From the NCBI GenBank assembly GCA_031271325.1, contig JAISVY010000106.1:1-10009 (forward strand): 10,009 bases of DNA, given 5' to 3'. Source of the DNA: Oscillospiraceae bacterium. Its GTDB lineage: Bacteria > Bacillota > Clostridia > Oscillospirales > UBA929. The translations under genes and the position numbers were made by a program. The stretch's first letter is position 1; every line of letters begins with the position of its first letter. The notes under the pieces are model-generated. The model searched no databases, was not told the origin of the DNA, and saw only the letters and a list, made by a program, of their open reading frames with translations. Positions 1 through 6,212 of the stretch are shown here, in pieces.

Positions 1-569
1 TTGTAGCTTGCGGCCAGTTCTCCCCGCTCGTCCGCCACCGCAACGCGCATCGGCGGCGCAGGGGCGCTGCCGTCTGAGACAACCCGGATCAAATCCCGCA
101 GTAAAGTCGTTTTTCCCACGCCCGGCGGAGACAGGATCAGGGTGTGCGCAAGCCTGCCGTCTTTTATCAGCTGCGGGATCAGCTTATCCGCGATCCCCTT
201 CCGTTCCCGCGCGATACGGATACAAACGGAAGACAGTTCGCGCAGCAACGAGACTTGCCCGTCTTTGATCACGCCGCTGCCGCATACGCCGAGACGGTGC
301 CCGCCCGGCAGCGATAAAAACCCATGCCGCAAAGATTCCAGCACGGTGTGCAAAGAACCTTGCGAGACGTTTTCCAGTATCTGCTGCATATCCCGCGCCG
401 TCACTGTCACCGGCAGTTCGCGCCAATCCCCCGCCACAACCGTCACGGCTTGCCCCGAGTTTACGCGTACCTCTTCCGCTTGCGCCCGCAGCACTTCGGG
501 AAGCTCCAGCGCCGCCTTCCGAATGATCGGCGGCAATATTTTCACGGCTTGCTCAAAACGCTGCGGCAC
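1..569 (-). CDS. spoIIIAA: Stage III sporulation protein AA (SpoIIIAA), partial at C-terminus
   Basis: This is the first 189 residues of the sporulation ATPase SpoIIIAA; the rest lies off the left edge. SpoIIIAA is a secretion-type ATPase thought to power the SpoIIIA-SpoIIQ channel between mother cell and forespore. The Walker A motif SPPGVGKTTLLRD (residues 147-159) and the family block VADERGELAA (about 178-187, usually VDERSEIA) are plainly visible. The N-terminal half, with ILPPIIRKAALELP and AEEVRVNSGQ, fits the family's opening helix and strand. No ATG is available in frame. GTG at 569 was chosen because GGGGTG lies about 6 bases upstream; an in-frame GTG at 578 is the alternative, and a stop lies just before it. 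The following spoIIIA genes would lie outside the window. The 5' flank is taken up by a repeat element ending 28 bases from the start, so no sigma-E promoter can be assigned. Identity is firm; the exact start is not. Confidence 0.9.
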   Translation of the reverse strand, partial: MPQRFEQAVKILPPIIRKAALELPEVLRAQAEEVRVNSGQAVTVVAGDWRELPVTVTARDMQQILENVSQGSLHTVLESLRHGFLSLPGGHRLGVCGSGVIKDGQVSLLRELSSVCIRIARERKGIADKLIPQLIKDGRLAHTLILSPPGVGKTTLLRDLIRVVSDGSAPAPPMRVAVADERGELAASY

Positions 570-596
570 GGTTTGCACCCCATTTCCATTTGTGCC

Positions 597-709
597 GCTC
601 TAAAAACCTCCCGCTCCCGTATTCGCCGCCGGGGGATGTTCACGGCGCGCCGGGGTCGTCGCGCCCTACACAGTACGTATCTATCGGCGAGCACGGGGGG
701 TTTTAGAGC
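597..709 (-). repeat. Element A: 113-bp MITE-like element with imperfect inverted ends
   Basis: The left end reads GCTCTAAAAACCTC and the right end, reverse-complemented, reads GCTCTAAAACCCC, giving imperfect terminal inverted repeats. A second copy (element B, 8104-8208) shares both ends in the opposite orientation. The 20 bases at 598-617 match 8189-8208 on the opposite strand, and GAGAAGCTCTAAAA at 714-701 matches 8104-8117, so the shared sequence runs a few bases past 709. The interiors differ: this copy contains a 46-bp GC-rich repeat. No ORF or transposase is present, so it would be mobilised in trans if it is mobile. It lies directly upstream of spoIIIAA and could act as a terminator-like or spacer structure. 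Confidence 0.7.
625..670 (-). repeat. 46-bp GC-rich interspersed repeat, copy 1
   Basis: This is a perfect 46-bp inverted match to positions 864-909. The minus strand begins TGTAGGGCGCGACGACC and ends CCCCCGGCGGC. It sits inside element A, which suggests that one repeat was inserted into, or recombined with, the other. The core GGCGCGCC is palindromic. The style resembles REP-like intergenic repeats of gut Clostridia; that comparison is from memory. Confidence 0.85.
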
Positions 710-863
710 TTCTCAATTACCTGTGGTCAAGCCTATGAGTTTAGGGGTGGGGTTAGAACAAAAGAAGCAAAGTGTTGAAAACTGCCCAGAAGAGAACAAT
801 GGATAAAAAGAGAGTGGATGGTAAACGCATGAACAGATAAAATGCGCAATAAGCGGCATCTCA

Positions 864-909
864 TGTAGGGCGCGACGACCCCGGCGCGCCGTGAACATCC
901 CCCGGCGGC
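864..909 (+). repeat. 46-bp GC-rich interspersed repeat, copy 2
   Basis: This is identical base for base to the reverse complement of 625-670. The two copies are separated by 193 bases of AT-richer sequence, so they could pair as a very long stem or serve as a substrate for inversion. It runs directly into a row of three hairpins, and its last bases form the left arm of the first one. Confidence 0.85.
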
Positions 910-975
910 ATTCGCCGCCACCCCCTTCCGGTGGAAGGGGGCAACGGGGTTACGGGCGGTCGCTCCCGACCGCCC
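904..975. repeat. Cluster of three consecutive GC-rich hairpins (REP/BIME-like)
   Basis: Three perfect stems follow each other. GGCGGC pairs with GCCGCC (904-909 and 914-919, 4-base loop). CCCCCTTCC pairs with GGAAGGGGG (921-929 and 933-941, 3-base loop). GGGCGGTCG pairs with CGACCGCCC (954-962 and 967-975, 4-base loop). None is followed by a T-run, so they are not classic terminators. Their tight packing and high GC content look like a composite REP-type element; they may protect RNA ends or bind a nucleoid protein. Confidence 0.7.
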
Positions 976-1037
976 CTGCATTTCGTCTGTGCAACATAGA
1001 CATTCATACGTCAGCCGTGGAGGGTGTGACAAATTAC

Positions 1038-1066
1038 TTGAACGAACGGTGTTGCTGTGATATAAT
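1038..1066 (+). promoter_or_regulatory. Sigma-A type promoter of the aminotransferase gene
   Basis: TTGAAC (1038-1043) and TATAAT (1061-1066) are separated by 17 bases, with a TG-extended -10 (TGA before TATAAT). Transcription would start near 1073, leaving a leader of about 40 bases before the ATG at 1114. Confidence 0.8.
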
Positions 1067-1113
1067 GCGGTGACACTTTCAGAGTGACCCTATCGACAGG
1101 AAGGTTTAGAAGA

Positions 1114-2322
1114 ATGGTTCGATCGAACAGAATGCGCAATGTAACCTATGACATACGCGGTCCGATTGCCGCCGAAGCGGGGCGTATGGAAGCCCAAGGC
1201 ATCCCCATCATAAAGTTAAATACCGGGAACCCCGCCGCGTTTGGCTTTGCGCCACCGGCGAATTTTCCCGATATACTGCGCGAAAACCGGCAGTTGAACG
1301 CCGCCTACTCCGACTCCAAAGGTCTGCTGCCTGTACGCGAAGCGATTGCGGCGTATGAGAACGGCATCGGCATCCCCGGTGCGGACGTCGAGCGGGTCTT
1401 TACGGGAAACGGCGTGAGCGAGTTGATCAGCCTGTCTATGCAGGCGCTTCTGAACGAAGGGGACGAGGTGCTGATCCCTTCTCCGGATTATCCCCTTTGG
1501 ACAGCCGCCGTGCGGCTGTTCGCGGGGAAAGCCGTACATTATATCTGCGACGAGCGGGCTGATTGGAACCCCGACTTGGGAGCGATGCGCAAACTGATTA
1601 CGCCGCGTACAAAAGCGATCGTCGTCATCAGCCCCAACAACCCCACCGGCGCGGTGTATCCCGACGAAATCTTGCAGGGGATATGCGACATCGCGCGGGA
1701 ACATAACTTGCTGCTGCTCTCCGACGAAATCTATGACCGGGTGCTGATGGACGGCGAAACGCACACGCCCCTCGCTTCGCTCGCGCCCGATTGTCCGGTG
1801 ATCACATACAACGGCTTGTCTAAATCGCACCAGCTCTGCGGATACCGCTGCGGTTGGATGGTCGTCAGCGGGCAAACTTCGGAAATGGACGACTATCTGG
1901 AAGGGCTGAACGTTTTGGCATCCATGCGGTTATGCTCCAACGTACCGGCGCAGGCCGTGATTCCGGCGGCGCTGGCCGATCCGCATTACGCGCGTTCCCA
2001 TTTGGAGCCAGGCGGGCGTTTATACCGGCAGCGGGAGATCGCCTACACGGGCGTTTGCTCGATTCCCGGACTCAGCGCGGTAAAGCCGCGCGCCGCGATG
2101 TATATGTTCCCGAAGATGGACATCAAGAAACTGCGGATTGAAGACGACGAGAAATTCGTCTTGGATTTTCTGCGTGAGAAGCATGTACTGCTCACCCACG
2201 GGCGGGGTTACCACTGGGAAGCGCCGGATCACTTCCGCTTGGTCTATCTGCCGGAGCCGGAGGTCATCGCGGACGTGATGGAACGCTTGGGGGACTTTTT
2301 GGAGACATACCGGCAGTTTTAG
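1114..2322 (+). CDS. alaA: PLP-dependent alanine aminotransferase, AlaA type (class I/II)
   Basis: The 402-residue protein closely tracks E. coli AlaA (405 residues), the glutamate-pyruvate transaminase that makes alanine from pyruvate in the cytoplasm. The shared opening is YDIRGPIAAEA; also shared are LNTGNPAAFGF, the substrate loop SPDYPLWTAAV (about 123-133), SPNNPTGAVY (173-182, N175 contacting PLP), LSDEIYD (202-208, D204), the PLP lysine K237 in NGLSKSHQ, and carboxylate-binding R375 in DHFRLV. ATG 1114 was chosen because AGGAAGG lies 9 bases upstream. GTG 1084 extends the frame without a ribosome site, and ATG 1132 is a weaker option. The PLP block reads SHQLCGYRCGWM where AlaA has TYRVAGFRQGWM, so specificity may differ slightly. 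It is transcribed alone from its own promoter and ends at a bidirectional terminator facing the rqcH operon. Confidence 0.93.
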   Translation: MVRSNRMRNVTYDIRGPIAAEAGRMEAQGIPIIKLNTGNPAAFGFAPPANFPDILRENRQLNAAYSDSKGLLPVREAIAAYENGIGIPGADVERVFTGNGVSELISLSMQALLNEGDEVLIPSPDYPLWTAAVRLFAGKAVHYICDERADWNPDLGAMRKLITPRTKAIVVISPNNPTGAVYPDEILQGICDIAREHNLLLLSDEIYDRVLMDGETHTPLASLAPDCPVITYNGLSKSHQLCGYRCGWMVVSGQTSEMDDYLEGLNVLASMRLCSNVPAQAVIPAALADPHYARSHLEPGGRLYRQREIAYTGVCSIPGLSAVKPRAAMYMFPKMDIKKLRIEDDEKFVLDFLREKHVLLTHGRGYHWEAPDHFRLVYLPEPEVIADVMERLGDFLETYRQF

Positions 2323-2326
2323 GAGA

Positions 2327-2357
2327 AAAACGGCTGAGGTTCAACCCCAGCCGTTTT
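2327..2357. terminator. Bidirectional intrinsic terminator between alaA and the rqcH operon
   Basis: CGGCTG (2331-2336) pairs with CAGCCG (2348-2353). Two further G-C pairs close a small loop after an A/C mismatch, and flanking A4 and T4 runs extend the stem. Reading plus, the stem is followed by TTTT; reading minus, by TTTTT. It therefore suits both converging transcripts: alaA from the left, and the rqcH operon plus relic from the right. Confidence 0.85.
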
Positions 2358-2367
2358 GCAACGTGAT

Positions 2368-2650
2368 CTATCTTCGTTTCACAGGCAGCATCTCTTTTTT
2401 GCAATGCTCCGGTCGAATATCCTGTACGAAAAGCGCTCGGGGGAAGTATCGGGGACATACTCCGTGCCACCGTACTCAAAAATTCGATCGCCGTTTGAAG
2501 CTTTTATAAACCGTTTCTTTTTCCTGTTCGTATTCAAACTTACCGTGCTTGAAGACGATATACTCACCTTCCGGCACGTCCAGAATCAGCATCTAAGCGA
2601 GAATTTCGCCGTTGTAATCCGCAGGCGAACAGACGGCTCCGCCCTCGCTT
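2368..2650 (-). pseudogene. Degraded effector-binding domain (GyrI-like / AraC C-terminal type), frameshifted
   Basis: Protein-like segments are spread over two frames. One frame reads EGGAVCSPADYNGEILA, then a TAG stop, then LDVPEGEYIVFKHGKFEYEQEKE and VYKSF, and then a stop. The next frame continues with IFEYGGTEYVPDTSPERFSYRIFD. The first frame resumes with RPEHCKKEMLPVKRR and ends at TAG 2368. This order (PxGxYxVFxHGxF, then a DTSPxRxxY block, then DPE and a PVKRR ending) resembles the ligand-binding domain of GyrI-like proteins and AraC-type regulators, from memory of that family. The remnant starts at the rqcH stop codon, and no DNA-binding part is left, so it is probably a broken leftover of a regulator. 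A sequencing error could explain one frameshift but not an in-frame stop plus two shifts. Confidence in decay is moderate to high; the family call is moderate. Confidence 0.5.
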
Positions 2651-4336
2651 TCACTCTACCCTCAGGCGCGTAACCAAGCTCTCGTCCGGTTCTACCAAAA
2701 CAGTCTTGAACCGGTCGTAAATCACCATGCCCGGGCGCGCTCCCGGCGGCTTCTTGACATATTTGACCAAAGTGTAATCCACCGGTACCTTCGGGCTGGT
2801 TCGCGCCTGCGAAAACCACGCGGCGATTGCCGCGGCTTCGTAAACGGTCTGCTCCCCCGGTTCCGCGCCGCCGGTTTCGATCACGACATGGCAGCCGGGA
2901 ATTTTCTGCGTATGCAGCCAAATGTCGTTCCTCCCCGCGAGACGCATGGTCAGCAGGTCGTTCTGGCGGTTGTTCCGCCCGGCGCGGAAAACAAACCCCT
3001 CGGACGAGCGGAACCGCGTGGGCTGCGAAACAGGTTTTTCTTTTTTCTGCTTCTTTTCCGGGCGCGACTGTATCTCTTCCCGAATCTCTTCAAGATCGCG
3101 CTCGTTTGTCACACGGGAAAGCTGGTCGGAAACGCTCTCCCAATATTCCGCGTCACGCTCGGCTTTCTGAATCTGCGCGCCCAGTATGCTTTCCGCGTTT
3201 TTGGCTTTGGCGTATGCTTTGTACAGGGCGGCGGCGTTCTGCTGCTGCGACTTTGCCGGGTCGAGCTTAATGACAAGCGTCTGCCCCTCGTGGTAAAAGT
3301 CTTCGACCGTCACGCTCTCCGCGCCCCGTTCCGCCCGATGCAGATTCGCCATCAGAAGGTCGGCTTTTTCCCGCAGATGCTCCCGGTTTTGCGCGTCTTG
3401 CAGTTCCTGACACAGAAAGCCGATTTTACGCTGCAGCTTTTCCCGGTTGCTCTTCGCCGTCTTGGAAAGCCCGGACGCCCGCTGCGTCATCTGCTCGGTT
3501 TTATCTTTTGCCGTGTAGAGCGCGTCCATCAGCTCCGAAAACGTGCCGGTATACGCCTCCTGCGGCACCGTCAGCAGCGGCAAGCTGAAAAAGTCCGTGC
3601 CGCTTTTGATGATGATTGGTGTAAAGTTGTTTTCACTTACACGTTTTGATATGTCCTGAAGGCGATCGTAGATTTCGTTAATATTGCCTGAAGATTCCGC
3701 AATGTCGCGGCATAACAGCGGCGGAATAGCTGTAAAGGTTTTAAGCAGCCACTCATCCGCGGGGTATCCGCCGGGCTTTATATCCCACAACTTATAAAAT
3801 TCTGACTCACTCACGGTCAGAGGATCGAGTTTCCCCTGCCCCGGCGGATCGCGGTAAAAAAGACCGGGCAGAACCGGCCTTTGGAGCGACATTTCGGGGT
3901 CAACGCGCCGCAGACAATCTAAAATCCGCCCCTCCGCATCTACCAAGATGATATTGGAGTGCCGCCCGATCATCTCGATCACCAGCGTTTTTTGTGAGAC
4001 GTTGCCCATCTCGTCGGAAGTGTCCCAGCGCAGGTGCAATACACGTTCCAGATACGGTTGATGAACCCCGGCAAAGCGCCCGTTGATCAGGTGTTTGCGT
4101 AAAAACATACAAAACATCGGCGGCGATGAGGGGTTCTCAAAAACCCCCTTCGTTATATGCGCGCGGGCGTGCTGCGGGTGCGCCGACAACAGAAGCCGGT
4201 AGCCGCCCCGCTCTCCCCTGCCGGACAGATGCACCTCAAAGCGGGACGGCATTTGTATCTTGTCGATCCGGCCGCCCGCCAGCAAAACGGAGAGTTCCGC
4301 CGCCAGCGCGCTCACCGCGAACGCGTCTACAGGCAT
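2651..4336 (-). CDS. rqcH: RqcH (NFACT/Rqc2 family) ribosome quality control factor; older name fibronectin-binding protein
   Basis: The 561-residue protein belongs to the NFACT family (B. subtilis RqcH is about 570). RqcH binds stalled 50S-peptidyl-tRNA complexes and recruits tRNA-Ala to add C-terminal alanine tails that mark the chain for degradation. An NFACT-N domain covers about 1-270: GGRIDKIQMPSRFE at 21-34, PPMFCMFLRKHL at 72-83, and IEMIGRHSNIILVD at 120-133. A long charged coiled coil covers about 275-425. NFACT-R covers about 447-545, with FRAGRNNRQNDLLTMRLAGR and NDIWLHTQKIPGCHVVI. The catalytically important Asp-Arg pair of B. subtilis (D97 R98) appears here as E97 R98. The ATG overlaps the end of the nif3 gene by 10 bases, so translation is probably coupled. 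It is the last intact gene of the operon. The label fibronectin-binding reflects early work and is probably not the main role. Confidence 0.93.
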   Translation of the reverse strand: MPVDAFAVSALAAELSVLLAGGRIDKIQMPSRFEVHLSGRGERGGYRLLLSAHPQHARAHITKGVFENPSSPPMFCMFLRKHLINGRFAGVHQPYLERVLHLRWDTSDEMGNVSQKTLVIEMIGRHSNIILVDAEGRILDCLRRVDPEMSLQRPVLPGLFYRDPPGQGKLDPLTVSESEFYKLWDIKPGGYPADEWLLKTFTAIPPLLCRDIAESSGNINEIYDRLQDISKRVSENNFTPIIIKSGTDFFSLPLLTVPQEAYTGTFSELMDALYTAKDKTEQMTQRASGLSKTAKSNREKLQRKIGFLCQELQDAQNREHLREKADLLMANLHRAERGAESVTVEDFYHEGQTLVIKLDPAKSQQQNAAALYKAYAKAKNAESILGAQIQKAERDAEYWESVSDQLSRVTNERDLEEIREEIQSRPEKKQKKEKPVSQPTRFRSSEGFVFRAGRNNRQNDLLTMRLAGRNDIWLHTQKIPGCHVVIETGGAEPGEQTVYEAAAIAAWFSQARTSPKVPVDYTLVKYVKKPPGARPGMVIYDRFKTVLVEPDESLVTRLRVE

Positions 4337-5097
4337 CGGAACGGTTCCGCCGTCTCGCCGGACAGGGTAACGGTTAAATCCGGGAACGCTTTTTGCAGAT
4401 ATTCCGCCACAACCGGAACAATGATGTTCTCGGTCGCGAAATGCCCGCAGTCGAGCAAATTAATCCCTTGGTTCTGTGCCGTCAGAAATTTTGCGTGACC
4501 CACGTCGCCGGTGACAAACGTGTCGCACCCGGCTATGATGGCATCCTCAAACAGCGAACCGCCGCCGCCGGAACACAGCGCAACCGTTTTTACGGGTTTT
4601 CCCGCGTCGTGGTAGCGCACAACGCCGGTTTTGAACACCGTTTTGCACCGCTCGGCGAACGTCTTTGCGCCGGTTGGCTCGGCTAGGATACCGATCCGGC
4701 CAATCCCCTCTTTTTTATCGTAGACCGAAACGTCCGTCAAACCGATCATCGCCGCCATTACGTCGTTGATGCCGCCCGGCGCGGCGTCGAGGTTGGTGTG
4801 CATCGCGACAGACGCCAAACCCGCGCGGCAGAGAGCGAGCAGCACCGTGCCCGCGTCGGTGCCGTCGGTCGGGCGCAGTTCGTATGACTTCACGATTCCA
4901 TGATGGGAGACAAGTAAATCGGCGCCCATCGCGGCGGCTTCAGCGATCACCGCCAGCGTCACGTCAAGGGACACCATCACATGCTTGACGGGTTTCCCCC
5001 GTTCCCCCGCCTGCAGACCGACCGGGTCATCTTTTACGGCAAGCGTGAGCGGCGCCCATTCGGCAAGCTTTGCTTCTATATCATGAACGGTTATCAT
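4327..5097 (-). CDS. Nif3-like dinuclear metal centre hexameric protein (DUF34)
   Basis: The 256-residue DUF34/NIF3 protein has the family's metal ligands in order: HH at 65-66 in LLVSHHG, H100 and D104 in AMHTNLDAAPGG, and H219 and E223 in DCGHFATEN. The opening PVGLQAG and the VSLDVT strand are also typical. Members form toroidal hexamers with two metals per site; their reaction is still debated (older annotation: GTP cyclohydrolase type 2-like). It is the short form, lacking the inserted domain of B. subtilis YqfO (about 370 residues). The usual HHP tripeptide is HHG here. The start codon overlaps the trmK-like stop as ATGA, and the end overlaps rqcH. The pairing with a TrmK homologue matches the yqfN-yqfO arrangement in Bacillus. 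Confidence 0.9.
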   Translation of the reverse strand: MITVHDIEAKLAEWAPLTLAVKDDPVGLQAGERGKPVKHVMVSLDVTLAVIAEAAAMGADLLVSHHGIVKSYELRPTDGTDAGTVLLALCRAGLASVAMHTNLDAAPGGINDVMAAMIGLTDVSVYDKKEGIGRIGILAEPTGAKTFAERCKTVFKTGVVRYHDAGKPVKTVALCSGGGGSLFEDAIIAGCDTFVTGDVGHAKFLTAQNQGINLLDCGHFATENIIVPVVAEYLQKAFPDLTVTLSGETAEPFRCL

Positions 5098-5612
5098 ATC
5101 GCACCTTCAAACAGAAAGATAGTGTATTGCCGCCGTCCTTCGGAAACGGCGGTTTCTTGCGAAGACTCGCGCCCCGTCATCCCGGCAAAACGCGCGACAT
5201 GGGTCTGCGGCTGTAAAATCAGCCGTTTGCTCCAAAGCCAGGGGCTTTTTGCTAGGATAGACAAAATTGTATCGGCTCCCATGCCGGTGACTGTCACGGT
5301 ATCGTATTCCTCGGCGTTTAAACCCTCCGCGCCGTCTCGCAGCAGAAGGGCGATCTGATCTTCAAGCCGGTGTGCGCGGATTGTCCGCAGCGCCCGCAGA
5401 TACGGTCCTTCGGCGTGTTCGGTGGCGGTCACCGAAGCGCACAGCTTCTGTTCCGCCAAGTACACGGGCAGACGGGCATGGTCTGTGCCGATATCCAGCA
5501 CACGGTCACCCGGGCGCACAAATGAAACCGCCGCGAGCAAACGGGGGCGCAGGGACAGGGGGCGGATTTTACGCGTTGGCGTTAAGTTTGGCAAGAAACG
5601 CGTCGGCGTCAA
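5094..5612 (-). CDS. trmK: TrmK-like tRNA (adenine22-N1)-methyltransferase, C-terminally short
   Basis: This is a class I SAM-dependent methyltransferase of the TrmK/YqfN family, which methylates A22 in tRNA. The SAM-binding loop VLDIGTDHARLPVYLA spans 38-53, the catalytic-region block VTVTGMGADTILSIL about 106-120, and the family signature LILQPQTHV 131-139. A late YTIF block is at about 163-166. B. subtilis TrmK is about 238 residues; here the protein stops right after the methyltransferase core, so the C-terminal helical domain that contacts tRNA seems to be missing. The stretch between QPQTHV and ETAVSEG is also a few residues short. The start is uncertain: homology begins near LSLRPRL (residue 19). 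TTG 5612 has GAGGTG 7 bases upstream and overlaps the DUF1858 gene by 44 bases. It is coupled to nif3 through ATGA. Confidence 0.82.
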   Translation of the reverse strand: MTPTRFLPNLTPTRKIRPLSLRPRLLAAVSFVRPGDRVLDIGTDHARLPVYLAEQKLCASVTATEHAEGPYLRALRTIRAHRLEDQIALLLRDGAEGLNAEEYDTVTVTGMGADTILSILAKSPWLWSKRLILQPQTHVARFAGMTGRESSQETAVSEGRRQYTIFLFEGAI

Positions 5613-5760
5613 CGCCGTGCACCTCGCAGGCTTCGGCGAGTGTCTCTCCGCGCGAAGCGGGGCACCCTAAGCAATGCATTCCGATTTCCATGAAGAACGG
5701 CGCGGTTTCGGGCGCTGTGTCCAAAATATCACCGATGATGGTGTCTTTCGTGATTTCCAT
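5569..5760 (-). CDS. Small DUF1858-domain protein with a CxxC motif
   Basis: The 63-residue protein MEITKDTIIGDIL..., with its MHCLGCPAS motif (about 28-36), is a whole DUF1858 domain. The fold resembles a fragment of ScdA/hybrid-cluster-associated proteins, and the two cysteines may bind metal or act in redox reactions. The exact role is unknown. AAGGAG lies about 7 bases before the ATG. It is the first gene of the minus-strand operon, and its 3' end overlaps the probable TTG start of the methyltransferase. I found no clean promoter in the 170 bases upstream. Confidence 0.9.
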   Translation of the reverse strand: MEITKDTIIGDILDTAPETAPFFMEIGMHCLGCPASRGETLAEACEVHGVDADAFLAKLNANA

Positions 5761-5888
5761 GTTTGTCGCTCCTTATAATTATTGTGTTGAATATTTGTTA
5801 GGCGGGCGGGAGCAGCGCTTGCGGGCATTGACGGCGAGCCGGGGGCGTTGCGCCCTGCGGGGACACCGAACCTTGCTCTTTGGCATAA

Positions 5889-5919
5889 CAAGGGCGAAAG
5901 CTCAATGCTTTCGCCCTTG
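5889..5919 (-). terminator. Strong hairpin after the zinc-ribbon gene
   Basis: CAAGGGCGAAAGC (5889-5901) pairs perfectly with GCTTTCGCCCTTG (5907-5919) around a 5-base loop. It lies 15 bases downstream of the zinc-ribbon stop and separates that gene from the DUF1858 operon. The T-run after the stem is weak (TTGTTAT on the minus strand), so termination may be partial and some read-through into the operon is possible. Confidence 0.7.
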
Positions 5920-5933
5920 CCCGACAGTTGCGT

Positions 5934-6212
5934 TTAGCCGTTTTCTCTCATGCGAGCGAAGCAATCGCTGCAATAGACCGGACGGTCGGTCTTGGGCTCA
6001 AAGGGTACCTTCGCCTCGCCCCCGCAGGAAGCGCACACGGCGGTGAAGTACTCTCTCGGAGCGCGGGAAGCGTTTTTGCGGGCGTCGCGGCAATTTTTGC
6101 AGCGCTGCGGCTCATTGAGGAAGCCGCGCTCGGCATAAAATTCCTGCTCGCCTGCGGTGAAAACGAACTCTTCGCCGCATTCCTTGCATGTCAGGGTTTT
6201 GTCTTCGTACAT
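5934..6212 (-). CDS. Double zinc-ribbon protein (CxxC...CxxC twice)
   Basis: The small cytoplasmic 92-residue protein has two four-cysteine zinc sites: C9, C12, C38 and C41 (CKECGEEF... CKNC), and C60, C63, C81 and C84 (CASCG... CSDC). The first half, ending in YAERGFLNEPQRCKNCR, and the second half, with the DRPVYCSDCF ending, both match the zinc-ribbon proteins common in Firmicutes and Chloroflexi. Their function is not established; nucleic acid or ribosome association is often suspected. AGAGGG lies just before the ATG. It has its own consensus promoter and a leader of about 110 bases, and is followed by a perfect hairpin. Confidence 0.9.
   Translation of the reverse strand: MYEDKTLTCKECGEEFVFTAGEQEFYAERGFLNEPQRCKNCRDARKNASRAPREYFTAVCASCGGEAKVPFEPKTDRPVYCSDCFARMRENG

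Larger units (their letters stand above)
570..1113. other. 544-bp intergenic region between divergent spoIIIAA and alaA, rich in repeats
   Basis: There is no convincing gene here. Open frames on both strands lack ribosome sites and recognisable protein character. The region holds a 113-bp element with inverted ends (597-709), two inverted copies of a 46-bp repeat, three consecutive GC hairpins, and the alaA promoter. Positions 715-863 are AT-richer than the rest, and I see nothing identifiable in them. The spoIIIAA promoter must lie somewhere in or beyond the first element, but I could not place it. Confidence 0.75.

Noticed and set aside
597..980. CRISPR-like array
   Set aside because: The repeats are few, inverted instead of direct, and not regularly spaced; no cas genes are present.
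713..1073. Several 60-99 codon frames on both strands in the alaA/spoIIIAA spacer
   Set aside because: They run through repeats and hairpins, have arginine/proline-rich shadow composition, lack ribosome sites and overlap the alaA promoter.
1216..1875. 219-codon frame opposite to the aminotransferase
   Set aside because: It is a shadow of the clear alaA coding frame, and its composition (many R, H, G) is typical of an antisense frame in GC-rich DNA.
2888..3649. 253-codon plus-strand frame opposite rqcH
   Set aside because: It is an antisense shadow of the NFACT gene; there is no ribosome site and no recognised motif.
4156..4377. Frameshift or second start within the nif3/rqcH overlap
   Set aside because: The 10-base overlap is a normal translational-coupling arrangement; both frames are intact on either side.
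5372..6046. 224-codon plus-strand frame across DUF1858 and the terminator
   Set aside because: It runs antisense to two solid small genes and through a strong hairpin, with low-complexity arginine-rich content.
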